From Azoarcus sp. Aa7 (lineage in GTDB: Bacteria; Pseudomonadota; Gammaproteobacteria; Burkholderiales; Rhodocyclaceae), in assembly GCF_014822185.1 (NCBI RefSeq), contig NZ_QVLR01000092.1:38656-102655 (forward strand): DNA of 64,000 bases, read 5' to 3'. Shown piece by piece: positions 26,987 to 35,908 of this stretch; the stretch's first letter is position 1, and each line of letters starts with the position of its first letter. The position numbers and the translations under genes are program-made. Under the pieces are notes generated by a model. The model was not told the DNA's origin, searched no databases, and worked only from the letters and a program-made list of their open reading frames with translations.

Positions 26987-29581
26987 CTACATCCGGTACT
27001 GCCAGAACACGCCCAGCACGTTGACGTTGTAGTCCTCCGGTGTGGCGCCGAGGTACAGCTTCTGGCCGATCAGCTGGTTGCCGTCGAGGCCGGTGTAGTG
27101 CCAATCCTCGACGTTGCGCTTCTCCCAGCGATGGAACAGTCGCACCGAATTGTTCTTGTCCAGGTCATGCACGATGCTCGTTTCGAGCACCTGCAGGCGG
27201 TACTTCATGTCGGCAAACTGGTCGCCGGCGACCGCCGCGGTCTGAGTCTCGTTGGTACCGCTGCCCACCGTCGTCGCCTGTGCATTGGCGTAGCCGTACT
27301 TCTGCTTGCTCGACGACCACATGTAGCTGTAGCGGCTCTCCAGGCGGGCCCAGCCGAAGTTGTGCGTGAGCCCGGCTCCGAGCGCGTGGTTCAGGTCGTC
27401 GGTGGTGGCGCTCCACGCGCCGGCCAGCGGATACATGTTGTCGACGCCGGCATGGGAACTGGCGCGTGTGCCACTCACGCCCTGGTTGATGTTGCGCTGG
27501 CTCATCTCGCCGGTCTGGAACGAGTACCACGTGAAGAAACTGCTGCCCGGTGCGCGCGTGTAGTTCCATTCTGCATTCACGGTGCTGAGTTTCTCGTCGC
27601 CGGTACGGCCGTAGTCGGCGTCCAGGTAGTCGCTCCGCTTGTGCTGCAAGGACAGCATCGCGTCCATGTCCGAGCGCAGCATGAAGTTCCAGCGCAGGTT
27701 GACGATGTTCTGGCGGCGATCGGCGATGTCGAACTTGCGCAGTTCGGCGAGGGTGTGTATGGGCACGGCGCCCGTGTAGTCGTCGCGCGAGCTGGTGTAG
27801 AAGTGCTCGTAGATGTCGTAGCGGTAGTCGCTGCCGCGACGGTCGCCGAACTCCCACGACGCGCGCAGCATCGACTGTTCGAAGGCGCGGGTGTTGAATG
27901 TGAGCTTGAGCCGGTCCTCGGTGGTGTTCTTGACCTCGCGGTACGGGCGCTCGGTTTCCTCCCTTTCCCACGTTGCGCCAAGCTGGCTCTGGCGACCGAG
28001 CCGATAGTCGGCGCCAAGTCCTCCCGTCCAGCGCGTGTAGCTGGTCGGAATGCTCATGTAGTGAATATTGTTGGTGCCGTTGTAGAAGCCGAAACCCGCC
28101 CCGAATACCCCCGGCAGGGCGTAATCCAGCGCCGGATAGCCAACCTTGCCGGTAGCCGGGTCGATGGCGGTGTAGCGCGTGCGGTTGTCCTCGTCGTAGT
28201 AGCGCAGTTTGGCGCGCACGGTAAGGTCGTCCGCGGGCTGCAGCGACAGGCCGAGATCGGCGAGGCGGGTGTCGATCCTCGCGTCGGCCTTCAGGCGGCT
28301 GAGCACGCCTGTCGTGTCGTAGCCGGCGATTGCGCTGGCGTAAGACGTCGCCACGCCGGCGGCGTTGACGCCGTCGTTGATGGTCGGAGGAAGCAGATCG
28401 TCGTTCTGGCGCATGCTGCCGAAGGCGACGGTCGCGCTGAACTGTCCGTTCAGCGGCAGCATGCGGGCGTAGTCGGCCTTGATGTTGTAGGCCTCGTTGT
28501 CCGGGCTGAGGGCGAAACGGCCCTTTTCCCAGCTGGTCGAGTTTGTCGTGCCGGCGGTGCCGAAGTTGATCGAGAAGGGATTTTCCCAAGTCAGGGATTT
28601 GTTGTCGTTGCGAAACAGCGAGCTCGACAGGGTGAGGTTCAGGCGGTCCTTCTCGCCGACGTAGCGCAGACCCGTGAGGAACTCGTGGGTCGTGTAATCG
28701 ATCGGTTCGACCGTCTCGTTGACTGCCCCCAGGACGTTGCTACCGACCGGATTCGCCGCGGAACGGCGGATGAAGTCGAAGAGGAATCCGCCACCGAAGG
28801 GGCGCTCGCCTTCGCGCCGTTCGTTGGTGTAGCTGAAAAAGCCGTTGAGCCGCTCGTTGATCGGCGCATCCATGCGCAGGCCGATCTTCTGCCGGTCGAC
28901 GCTCAACGTCGTTTCGCGGGCATTCGCCACTGCCGCTTGCAGTGCAGCGTAACTGGCCGGGTCGGATTGCGTGTGGGTGCCTGCAGCAAGGCCGGCGGGC
29001 AGGGTCAGGTTATCGGTGCCGACACCGTTCCACAGCGGTCTGGCATTGGTCGAGAACACATGTGGCGTGTCATTGAGAAACAGCGAGAACTTGATGCCGT
29101 TGTATCGTCCGGCCTCGAAGCCGTAATACTGGTCCTTCCGGTCGACGCCGCCGCCCCGCAGTCGCAGATAGAGCGCAGCGTCCGGCTTCTCTGCGCTGAC
29201 GTTGAAGCTGTTGAGCAGCGCTCCGTTCTTCCAGTCCGCGTATTCGCGGAAGCCGCCGGCCTTCGAGTCGGCCTTGCCTCCGGTGTAGCCGGCTTCGATG
29301 CTGCCCGAGTACTGCCAGCCGCCGCTGCCTTCGATGTAAGCGGGTGACACCGGCGGGTATTGGTAGAGCTGCGCGCTCGGTGTATGCGATGGGCCCTTGC
29401 CGCCCATTACGGCGGAGAACCCTTGCGGGTCCGTGTAGCGCGTGGTGTCGCCGCCACCGGGGGCAGCCGCGTTGCCGAGCACGGTGTCGACGCCGGCTGC
29501 GGAGTCGGCGCGGGCGGGACCGGTACCCATCATCGTGAGCATCGCGACGATCGGGAGCAGAACGAATTCCTTGTTTTTCAT
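26987..29581 (-). CDS. MtrB/PioB-family outer-membrane beta-barrel (decaheme-cytochrome-associated)
   Basis: This 864-residue protein has a signal peptide (residues 1-26, ending GPARADS) and a long run of aromatic-alternating strands (SGSIEAGYTGGKADSKAGGFREY, GFEAGRYNGIKFSLFLND, and so on). It ends in FWQYRM, as in the large barrels that hold a periplasmic decaheme cytochrome inside the outer membrane. No cysteine was found anywhere in the protein. The N-terminal CXXC known from Shewanella MtrB is therefore absent. The gene directly follows the decaheme cytochrome gene (21-base gap), so the pair forms a porin-cytochrome electron conduit. Confidence 0.85.
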   Translation of the reverse strand: MKNKEFVLLPIVAMLTMMGTGPARADSAAGVDTVLGNAAAPGGGDTTRYTDPQGFSAVMGGKGPSHTPSAQLYQYPPVSPAYIEGSGGWQYSGSIEAGYTGGKADSKAGGFREYADWKNGALLNSFNVSAEKPDAALYLRLRGGGVDRKDQYYGFEAGRYNGIKFSLFLNDTPHVFSTNARPLWNGVGTDNLTLPAGLAAGTHTQSDPASYAALQAAVANARETTLSVDRQKIGLRMDAPINERLNGFFSYTNERREGERPFGGGFLFDFIRRSAANPVGSNVLGAVNETVEPIDYTTHEFLTGLRYVGEKDRLNLTLSSSLFRNDNKSLTWENPFSINFGTAGTTNSTSWEKGRFALSPDNEAYNIKADYARMLPLNGQFSATVAFGSMRQNDDLLPPTINDGVNAAGVATSYASAIAGYDTTGVLSRLKADARIDTRLADLGLSLQPADDLTVRAKLRYYDEDNRTRYTAIDPATGKVGYPALDYALPGVFGAGFGFYNGTNNIHYMSIPTSYTRWTGGLGADYRLGRQSQLGATWEREETERPYREVKNTTEDRLKLTFNTRAFEQSMLRASWEFGDRRGSDYRYDIYEHFYTSSRDDYTGAVPIHTLAELRKFDIADRRQNIVNLRWNFMLRSDMDAMLSLQHKRSDYLDADYGRTGDEKLSTVNAEWNYTRAPGSSFFTWYSFQTGEMSQRNINQGVSGTRASSHAGVDNMYPLAGAWSATTDDLNHALGAGLTHNFGWARLESRYSYMWSSSKQKYGYANAQATTVGSGTNETQTAAVAGDQFADMKYRLQVLETSIVHDLDKNNSVRLFHRWEKRNVEDWHYTGLDGNQLIGQKLYLGATPEDYNVNVLGVFWQYRM

Positions 29582-29602
29582 GATCGTTGTTCCTCAGTCT
29601 CG

Positions 29603-30682
29603 TTAGCGATGCATCCGTGCGCCAGCCGGGTGGTTCGAGCCATGCACCTGCGCATGGCATGTCGAGCAGCCGCGACCGATCACGCGTTCGTCAGGCAGCG
29701 TGCCGCTGGCCGTGTTGGCCTGCGTGAGGAGGTTGTTCTGGTGCGTCGTGTGGGTGTGGCACTGCTGGCACAGGAAAGGGCGCGGGGTCGACAGCAGCTT
29801 TTCCTGGTTCGAGCCGTGCGGGCTGTGGCAGTTGAGGCAGCTTTCGCGTACCGGGGCGTGTTCCCAGACGAAGGGGCCGCGCTTCTCCTGGTGGCAGCTG
29901 TAGCAGAGCTGGTTCACCGTATCCGCCTTGAGCAGGGGCTTCGTCGGCGAGCCATGCGGGTTGTGGCAATCGACGCAGGACATCTTCCCTTCGGGCAGGG
30001 GCATGTGCGAGCGCTTGCGGAACTCCATGCGCTGCTGCTGATGACAGCTGTAGCAAGTCTCGGAAATGCTGTTGGCCTTCTGCAGGCCGGTGGCCGAGAA
30101 CTTCGCCATCGGGTTGTGGCAGTCCGTGCAGGCCAGCCCGTTGGTCTGGTGTGTCGACGAGCGCCAGAAGATGCGCTGGTTGCCGTCGTGGCACTGCAGA
30201 CATACCGCGTTGCCTTGGTCGGGGCCGTTGTTGTTGGCCGCCTCGCCGGGTTTTGCCGCCTCGCGGGTGAAGCCGACGATCAGGGACTTGTCCTTTTGCT
30301 GCTCGCCGGCTTTCGTCGATTCGCGCGTAAAGCTGACGATGAGCGACTTGTCCATGTAGTTTTCGTTGGCGTGGCGCGAACCGGGCCCGTGGCAGGCCTC
30401 ACAGCCGCGGCGCTCGAGATCGTTCTTCGGATTGAGGCGGAAAGCCTTGGCGTGAGTGGTATGCGAGAACTTGTCGTTCTCTACGGTGTGGCACGCGAGG
30501 CAACGCTCCTCGCCGATGTATTCCGCGCCTTCGGCAAAGCGGATCAGCGGGGCGTTGGCCGCGCTGGCCGGCGGTACGGCCGCCTGTGCGAGGCCGAAGC
30601 CGAGATGGATGAGCAGCAGGCCCGCCATGAGGCGGACGCTGCGACTTGCGAAAAGCCGCGTGAATCGTGTTCCCGTTTTCAT
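29603..30682 (-). CDS. Periplasmic decaheme c-type cytochrome (MtrA/DmsE-like)
   Basis: This 359-residue protein has an N-terminal signal peptide (cleavage near LAQAAVPP) and exactly ten CXXCH motifs: CLACH, CEACH, CLQCH, CTDCH, CYSCH, CVDCH, CYSCH, CLNCH, CQQCH and CSTCH. Several are followed by NPHGSPT or SPHGSNQ spacers, typical of MtrA/DmsE/PioA. It should pass electrons across the periplasm into the barrel encoded next to it. A 20-residue tandem repeat sits between hemes 2 and 3. No outer-surface cytochrome of the MtrC type and no inner-membrane quinol partner lie nearby. Confidence 0.92.
   Translation of the reverse strand: MKTGTRFTRLFASRSVRLMAGLLLIHLGFGLAQAAVPPASAANAPLIRFAEGAEYIGEERCLACHTVENDKFSHTTHAKAFRLNPKNDLERRGCEACHGPGSRHANENYMDKSLIVSFTRESTKAGEQQKDKSLIVGFTREAAKPGEAANNNGPDQGNAVCLQCHDGNQRIFWRSSTHQTNGLACTDCHNPMAKFSATGLQKANSISETCYSCHQQQRMEFRKRSHMPLPEGKMSCVDCHNPHGSPTKPLLKADTVNQLCYSCHQEKRGPFVWEHAPVRESCLNCHSPHGSNQEKLLSTPRPFLCQQCHTHTTHQNNLLTQANTASGTLPDERVIGRGCSTCHAQVHGSNHPAGARMHR
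30233..30352 (-). repeat. 60-bp in-frame tandem duplication in the decaheme cytochrome gene
   Basis: Residues 111-130 and 131-150 align without gaps. Both begin DKSLIV, share FTRE and end near KxGE, and differ at seven positions. At DNA level the 60-base units 30293-30352 and 30233-30292 are clearly related. The divergence shows it is not a very recent slip. Confidence 0.85.
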
Positions 30683-30796
30683 TGAACTCCCCGATAGGCT
30701 GACCAGGCAGATCCGGATGGATACGCTTTGTTACATGCCTGGCGTCGGGCGGATTCTCGTGAATTCGGGGGGGCGGAAAAATGTAGCGCAGCGAAA

Positions 30797-30835
30797 GGGT
30801 ATCCCCCGCAATTCGGGATGATCGGGGGGATGCCC
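30797..30835 (-). terminator. Hairpin downstream of block B
   Basis: GGGTATCCCCC pairs with GGGGGATGCCC (11-bp stem, one G-U pair, 17-base loop) about 60 bases after the deacetylase stop and before the decaheme gene. On the minus strand only a short T run follows. It probably ends the block B transcript and separates it from the cytochrome genes. Confidence 0.45.
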
Positions 30836-30892
30836 TTCACCTGCTGCCGTGGTGCTCCGGCCATCGGCCGGGGCGACAGGCGGTTGCCGCGC

Positions 30893-31705
30893 TTACAGGA
30901 TGGCGTGCACGAGGGTCACCGGTATCAGGCCCGAAGCCCGGCAGCGGTCGAGCACCCGGGGGAGAGCTTCGAGGATCACCGCCCGCCCGTGCGCCGTGCG
31001 TGCGGCGTTGCCGTCGTGCAGCAGCAGGATGTCGCCGCTGCGCAACTTCCCGTCGCGGCCGCCGAGCAGCCGGGACGCAACCGCATCGGCGTCGCCGTTG
31101 CGGGTGTCATACGCCCGGCGGGTCCACGATGCGAGCTGCAGGTCGAGCCGGGCGAGGACCGGCTCCAGGAACGGATTGCGCAGCCCTGCCGGGGCGCGGA
31201 AGAAGCGCGGTGCCCGGCCGCAGACTTCGGCGATGGTGTCCTGCGCGGCGCCGATTTCGCGGGCGAGCCAGCGGGGACCGCGCAGCGAGAAGGTCTTGAG
31301 GTGGTGCTCGCTGTGGTTCTCGATGGCGTGGCCGCGGGCGACGATCTCGCGGGCGAGCGCCGGATGTTCGCGCACGAGCCGGCCGATGACGAAGAAGGTC
31401 GCCCGGGCTCGATGGGCATCGAGCAGGTCGAGCACGCGCGGCGTGACGTCGGGATCGGGGCCGTCGTCGATCGTCAGCGCGATCTCGCCCCGCGCGGCCG
31501 CGGCCGTCGGCAGCCGGGTCCAGTTCGTCCCGAGCAGCGAGCAGCGTGGCAGCAGCCCGGCCGCGGTGAGCAGGCCGTGGTTGGCGGCGACGGCGCCTGC
31601 TGCCCACGGCCACGCTTCGGGGCGCAGGACGATGCCCGCCGCTGCGGCGGCATGAAGCACCGCCGAGAAGCCGATCAGCGCGCCGGGATGCCAGGGACGG
31701 GGCAT
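30893..31705 (-). CDS. NodB-type polysaccharide deacetylase
   Basis: This 270-residue protein has N-terminal hydrophobic helices (about residues 10-60) and a NodB domain: TIDDGPDPDVTP (catalytic Asp and metal Asp), HSEHHLK (metal His pair) and FRAPAGLRNP. It ends with ILLLHDGN, holding the last catalytic His. It should remove N-acetyl groups from a membrane-linked sugar. It is the last gene of pigment block B and overlaps the exporter gene by 31 bases. Deacetylation of a GlcNAc-bearing lipid made by the block A glycosyltransferase is inference. Confidence 0.85.
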   Translation of the reverse strand: MPRPWHPGALIGFSAVLHAAAAAGIVLRPEAWPWAAGAVAANHGLLTAAGLLPRCSLLGTNWTRLPTAAAARGEIALTIDDGPDPDVTPRVLDLLDAHRARATFFVIGRLVREHPALAREIVARGHAIENHSEHHLKTFSLRGPRWLAREIGAAQDTIAEVCGRAPRFFRAPAGLRNPFLEPVLARLDLQLASWTRRAYDTRNGDADAVASRLLGGRDGKLRSGDILLLHDGNAARTAHGRAVILEALPRVLDRCRASGLIPVTLVHAIL

Positions 31706-34050
31706 GAGGACGTACGGGCGAAGGCAGCCGCGAAGACCAGGGCGAGGAGGGCGCCGGGACCGACCGTGCCCCCGATTGCCTGCAGCACGGGCACCGAGGA
31801 AAACGCCAGGACGCCGAAACCCGCGACCGTCGTGAGGTTCGCGAACAGCATCGAGGCGAGGGTTGCAGGCGGGGGGGCGTCGTTGCCGCCCCTGCCGTCG
31901 AAGAACAGGGCGTAATTGGAGCCCACTGCGACGATCAGCAGCAGCCCGACGAGATGCAGGATCGTCAGCGCCACGCCGGCGAGCACGAGGCCTGCGACGA
32001 CCGTCAGCACGGCGGCCGCGAGCGGCAGCAGGACGTGCATGACGCGTCGCGGGGAGCGCAGGGCGATGGCGAGGAGCGCGACGATTGCCGCCACCCCCGC
32101 GAGCGATAGCGTGATCGCTTCGCGCAGGTAGCCCGCGTAGAGCCGCCCGGACTCGCCCTTCATGTCGATGAACATGGGGCTGGCGCTCGCGGCACCTTGG
32201 AGCGCACGGCGGACGGCTGCGGGGTTGATCTCCTTCGCATGCGCCCCTGCGGCGGGTGCGCGCAGCGGCAGCAGGGCGGTCCACCGCTCGCCCTGACGCA
32301 GGAGCAGCGAATCGACAGCCATCGCGAAGCTCGTTCCGTCGAGGTCGGCGCGCGTCAAGGGCGCGCGCGCGCGGGCGGTGGAGATGTCGTCGATGAAGGG
32401 CGCGAGTCGGCTGGCAGGTAGGGGCAGTCCCGCGGTTGCGGTCGCGAGTCGTTCGCGCAGCTCGCGCGGATCGGGTAGCGCGGCGCGGCGCTCGAGTTGC
32501 CGAGTCTGCGAAGGCAGGTACAGCGACGGACTCTCGTAGCCGCCGATCTCCCCGGCGTCCACAAGCGCCTGCAGCTGCGCGGATACCGATTCTGCGCGCT
32601 GCAGGGCCGTGTCCGCATCGGCCGCGTGGACAACGATCATGTAGCGCAAGTCCGGCGCCCCGAGATCGCTGCGCAATGCCGCGTCGACGGCCTGGGCCGC
32701 GGGCGGGACCGGGCTCAGGGCCCCGAGTTCGTGGTTCCAGACGCGGTCGTGCTGAGCGAACACGAGGGCACCGCAAAGCGCAGCCAATCCGGCGAGGAAC
32801 CAGCGCAGCCTGCCCGCCGCGACGACGAGGCGCTGCAGGCGCAGGCCGAGCGGGGTCACGTCGCGGATCGCGAAGCCGGCAGGCAGGAGGTGCGGCAGGA
32901 TGTAACGGGTCACGAGCGCTGCGACGATCAAGCCCGCGATCGAATACAGGCCGAGCTGCGCCAGCCCCGGAAATCCGGAAAACATCAGCGCGCCAAAGCC
33001 GCAGATGGAGGTCATCACGCCGAGGCGTATCGTCGGCCAGAAGGCGTTGCGCCCATCGCATCCCTTCGCGGGGCCGGACTGGACGAAGAGGTAGATCGCG
33101 TAATCGACCGCCTCTCCGATCAGGGTGGTGCCGAAACCGAGGGTAACCCCATGCATGACGCCGAACCCGAGGCTGACCGCGACGATGCCGGCCAGCGCCC
33201 CGGACACGACCGGCAGAAGGCCGAGCACGAGAGCCGTCGGCGAACGGTAGATGAACAGCAGGAGCGCAACGATGATCGCGGTCGATACCAGCGCGAGCCG
33301 CGTCACTTCGCCCTCGATGGTGGAGCGCGAGTCGACCGCGAACACGGCGGCGCCCGAAACCAGCAGCTTCAGATCCGCTCCGGACGGCAGCTTCGACGCC
33401 TCGCCCGCAAACGCGTTACCCAGCGAGGCGATGGCCGCCTGCTGGCCGTCGAGATCCGAACCCGAGGCGCGGGTCTGGACGAGCAGCAATGCGCGCCTGC
33501 CGTCCCGCGACGCCCATACCCCCTCCTGCATCGCAGGGCGCGCGCCGCCGTCGAGTCGTTCCAGCAGTTGCAGCAACTCGCCGGTGGGGTCGCGCGGCAG
33601 CAGCGTCTTCGTGAGCATGCCGAGGGGGGAGGCGAGGAGATCGACCGACTCCGCGATGGCTTGCCGCAGGCCCGTTGTCGTGAAGCGTTCCGCACTCACG
33701 GCCGGGCTCAGGACATAGCGGTGGGTGAACAGCAGGGCGTGGTCGCGCTCGCGATGGACGGGTTCGCCGTTCGCGACCATGCCGAACGCCGCATCGGCAC
33801 GCAGCTTCCCGGCGAGATCGCGCGAGAGCCGGGCCCGCTGTGCCGCGTCGCTTCCCTCGATGCCGACCAGCAGCAGGCGGGACACCATGCCGTCGCGCAA
33901 CTGCTCGACCAGCACGCGCTGCTCAGCGGTGGGCGCTTCGGGCAGGAAGGCCGAGAGGTCGGCCGTGAAGCGCGTCTGGCTCACGACGGCGACACAGGCC
34001 GCGACGAAGGCCAGCCACAGCAGCAGGGCCGGCACGAAACGGCGTGTCAC
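31675..34050 (-). CDS. RND/MMPL-superfamily exporter (COG4258 type)
   Basis: This 791-residue inner-membrane transporter has two repeats, each with a first helix, a large periplasmic loop and five further helices. It begins MTRRFVPALLLWLAFVAACV, has a central helix bundle (TAIIVALLLFIYRSPTALVLG) and a second bundle from about residue 650 (AAIVALLAIALRSPRRVMHV). It lacks a known periplasmic adaptor. Exporters of this kind sit in aryl-polyene clusters next to a LolA-like carrier and are thought to move the polyene lipid from the inner membrane. The start overlaps the LolA-like stop. Confidence 0.9.
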   Translation of the reverse strand: MTRRFVPALLLWLAFVAACVAVVSQTRFTADLSAFLPEAPTAEQRVLVEQLRDGMVSRLLLVGIEGSDAAQRARLSRDLAGKLRADAAFGMVANGEPVHRERDHALLFTHRYVLSPAVSAERFTTTGLRQAIAESVDLLASPLGMLTKTLLPRDPTGELLQLLERLDGGARPAMQEGVWASRDGRRALLLVQTRASGSDLDGQQAAIASLGNAFAGEASKLPSGADLKLLVSGAAVFAVDSRSTIEGEVTRLALVSTAIIVALLLFIYRSPTALVLGLLPVVSGALAGIVAVSLGFGVMHGVTLGFGTTLIGEAVDYAIYLFVQSGPAKGCDGRNAFWPTIRLGVMTSICGFGALMFSGFPGLAQLGLYSIAGLIVAALVTRYILPHLLPAGFAIRDVTPLGLRLQRLVVAAGRLRWFLAGLAALCGALVFAQHDRVWNHELGALSPVPPAAQAVDAALRSDLGAPDLRYMIVVHAADADTALQRAESVSAQLQALVDAGEIGGYESPSLYLPSQTRQLERRAALPDPRELRERLATATAGLPLPASRLAPFIDDISTARARAPLTRADLDGTSFAMAVDSLLLRQGERWTALLPLRAPAAGAHAKEINPAAVRRALQGAASASPMFIDMKGESGRLYAGYLREAITLSLAGVAAIVALLAIALRSPRRVMHVLLPLAAAVLTVVAGLVLAGVALTILHLVGLLLIVAVGSNYALFFDGRGGNDAPPPATLASMLFANLTTVAGFGVLAFSSVPVLQAIGGTVGPGALLALVFAAAFARTSSCPVPGIPAR

Positions 34051-34649
34051 CGCGCCTGCCCCATCGCCACGATGTCCATCACCGAGCGGTCGCCGTCGGC
34101 CTGAAGGATTTCGATTTCGCGCAGCAGCCCGCGCGTTCCGGCGATGTTGATGCGGGTGATGACCTCGGCCATGCGCGTGTCGCGCGGCAGCAGGGTCAGG
34201 GTCCAGCGTTCGGCGTTGCCCGCAAGGTGCAGCGCGTAGGTACGCTCCAGCGTGTCGCGGTCGCCGGCCAGCGTCGCCCGGATGCTGTCGATGAAACCGG
34301 CGACTTCGCCGTAGTCCGACAGGCGGACGTTGAACTGTTTCTTGCCGCGCGTCACGCTTAGGTTGTTGCCTTCGAGAATCAGGGATTCGGGGCGTGGCTT
34401 GAGGGTGATCTTCTCCAGCCGGTCCGGTGCCTGGAAACGCAATTCGCCCGACGATTCGACGGGCTGGTCGAGGACCGCCAGATACTTCCGTTCGAGGAAG
34501 GTGGCCTGTCCGCTACGATGCTTGCCCAGGGCCTGCATCAGCTGGGCGACCGTCCAGGACTCGGCGGCGATCGCCTGCGGGCCGTGCAGTAAGGAAGCCG
34601 CCGCGAGCAGGGCGGCAACGAGCAGACGCGTGGAAGCAGCTTTGAACAC
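34047..34649 (-). CDS. LolA-like periplasmic carrier
   Basis: This 200-residue protein has a signal peptide ending near QAIAAES. The mature part, with VAQLMQALGKHRSGQATFLER and later GELRFQAPDRLEKITLKP, matches the LolA-like carriers of aryl-polyene clusters. It probably picks up a lipidated polyene from the exporter and delivers it to the outer membrane. It overlaps the exporter start and lies 18 bases after the LpxL-like gene. Confidence 0.85.
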   Translation of the reverse strand: MFKAASTRLLVAALLAAASLLHGPQAIAAESWTVAQLMQALGKHRSGQATFLERKYLAVLDQPVESSGELRFQAPDRLEKITLKPRPESLILEGNNLSVTRGKKQFNVRLSDYGEVAGFIDSIRATLAGDRDTLERTYALHLAGNAERWTLTLLPRDTRMAEVITRINIAGTRGLLREIEILQADGDRSVMDIVAMGQAR

Positions 34650-34667
34650 GGATACTCCAGGAGGCGG

Positions 34668-35612
34668 TCAATGCGCGGCGCGGCGGCGCGCACTCTGCCA
34701 GAAATCGAAAAAGTTGAACCAGTTGTACGGCGCCTGTCCGGCATAGTGCGCAAGGCGCGTGGCGTAGCGTTCGACTGCCGCGTGAATCAGGCGTGCCCGG
34801 TTCTCGCGCGTCGCCGCGGAGAAATCGGCGAGCTCCTCGAAGTGCACGTCGTAGCGGTTGCCCCCGCGATACAGGCCCACCATCAGGATCACCGGGCGCT
34901 TGAGCATGGCCGCGATGCGCCACGGACCGACCGGAAAATCCGCGGGCTCGCCGAAGAATTCGACCGGCTGCGACGGATCGTCGCCCAGGCTGCGGTCCGC
35001 GAGCACGCCCACGAGCGAGCCGTCGTCGAGCCGCTCCTTCAAGCGCAGCATCGAATCGAGATGCCCCAGCGGAATGATGTCCGCGCGTGCGGCCGGATTG
35101 ATCGCCGCCAGCGTGTCGTTGATCTTGCGCGCGTTCTCCTCGTACATGACCATCGCCACGCGCATGTCCGGTTGCTGGCGAGCGATCGCGCGCATGACCT
35201 CGAAGCTGCCGAGGTGCGCGCCCATCAGGAACACGCCCTGGCCACCGGCCACCGCCGCCCGCACGAGTTCGCCGCCATGCACGCGGATGTCGAACAGGTC
35301 GAAGCGGTCATTCACCAGATAGATGCGGTCGTGAATCGTGCTGGCGAAGCTGAAGACGTGCCGGAACTGTTCGATGGCCGTGGGACGCCGGCCCAGGGCA
35401 TGTCCGAGCCACTCGCGCGAGGCCCGGCGGGCGGTCGGCGCGAAGAGCAGGAAGTAGGCCGAAATCAGCGTGAGCACCGCACGTCCCGTGCGGCGACCGA
35501 GCCGCAGCGAGATCCAGGTCATCAGACGCAGCGTCGCGTAATTGCTGCGTTCCGGCCGGCTCGCCCATTCGGCCGTGCCGCGCCGGGGCTTCACGTTCGA
35601 CGCGTCGTTCAC
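34668..35612 (-). CDS. LpxL/HtrB-like acyltransferase
   Basis: This 314-residue acyltransferase has a membrane helix (TGRAVLTLISAYFLLFAP) and the catalytic HX4E motif (GAHLGSFEVMRAI), with SLVGVLADRSLGDD and PVEFFGEPADFPVGP blocks typical of the lipid A late-acyltransferase-like members of aryl-polyene clusters. GTG 35612 overlaps the dehydratase stop (GTGA), so the longer frame up to 35987 is not real. It may transfer the aryl-polyene acyl group from ACP to a lipid head group. Confidence 0.87.
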   Translation of the reverse strand: MNDASNVKPRRGTAEWASRPERSNYATLRLMTWISLRLGRRTGRAVLTLISAYFLLFAPTARRASREWLGHALGRRPTAIEQFRHVFSFASTIHDRIYLVNDRFDLFDIRVHGGELVRAAVAGGQGVFLMGAHLGSFEVMRAIARQQPDMRVAMVMYEENARKINDTLAAINPAARADIIPLGHLDSMLRLKERLDDGSLVGVLADRSLGDDPSQPVEFFGEPADFPVGPWRIAAMLKRPVILMVGLYRGGNRYDVHFEELADFSAATRENRARLIHAAVERYATRLAHYAGQAPYNWFNFFDFWQSARRRAAH

Positions 35613-35908
35613 GCCGGATCGACCCGCAGGGAGCCGGTCGCGACGCAGTCTTCCCCGGCGAAGATGTCGAAACGCCAGTTCGTGCCCGCCTCCGTAAGGC
35701 GGATAAGCAGTTCGGTAGCGGGACCGACCGGGCGCAGGAACTTGGCCGATGCGATATCGCACGGCGGCACGTCGCGCCCGAGCGCCTCCCCGAGCGCGCG
35801 CGTCGCGAGGCCCAGCAGCACCACGCCCGGCAGGATCGGGCGACCCGGGAAATGCCCCGCGAACGACGGATGATCGGCGGGAATCGAGACGCTCGACTCG
35901 TGGATCAT
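35609..35908 (-). CDS. Second hotdog dehydratase (ApeI-like), short
   Basis: This 99-residue hotdog protein starts MIHESSVSIPADHPSFAGHF, followed by FPGRPILPGVVLLGLA. HPSFAGHFPG-type sequence is the FabZ/FabA catalytic loop with His. In aryl-polyene clusters a small dehydratase like this works with the ketoreductase. It overlaps the ligase and LpxL-like genes by 4 bases each. It differs in size from the 158-residue dehydratase in block A, so each may act on a different chain stage. Confidence 0.83.
   Translation of the reverse strand: MIHESSVSIPADHPSFAGHFPGRPILPGVVLLGLATRALGEALGRDVPPCDIASAKFLRPVGPATELLIRLTEAGTNWRFDIFAGEDCVATGSLRVDPA

Noticed and set aside
27098..29347. Open frame of 749 codons opposite the MtrB-like gene
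   Set aside because: No signal peptide or family motif; the barrel frame has the expected aromatic alternation.
32497..34104. Open frame of 535 codons opposite the exporter
   Set aside because: Antisense shadow of an RND protein with intact helices.
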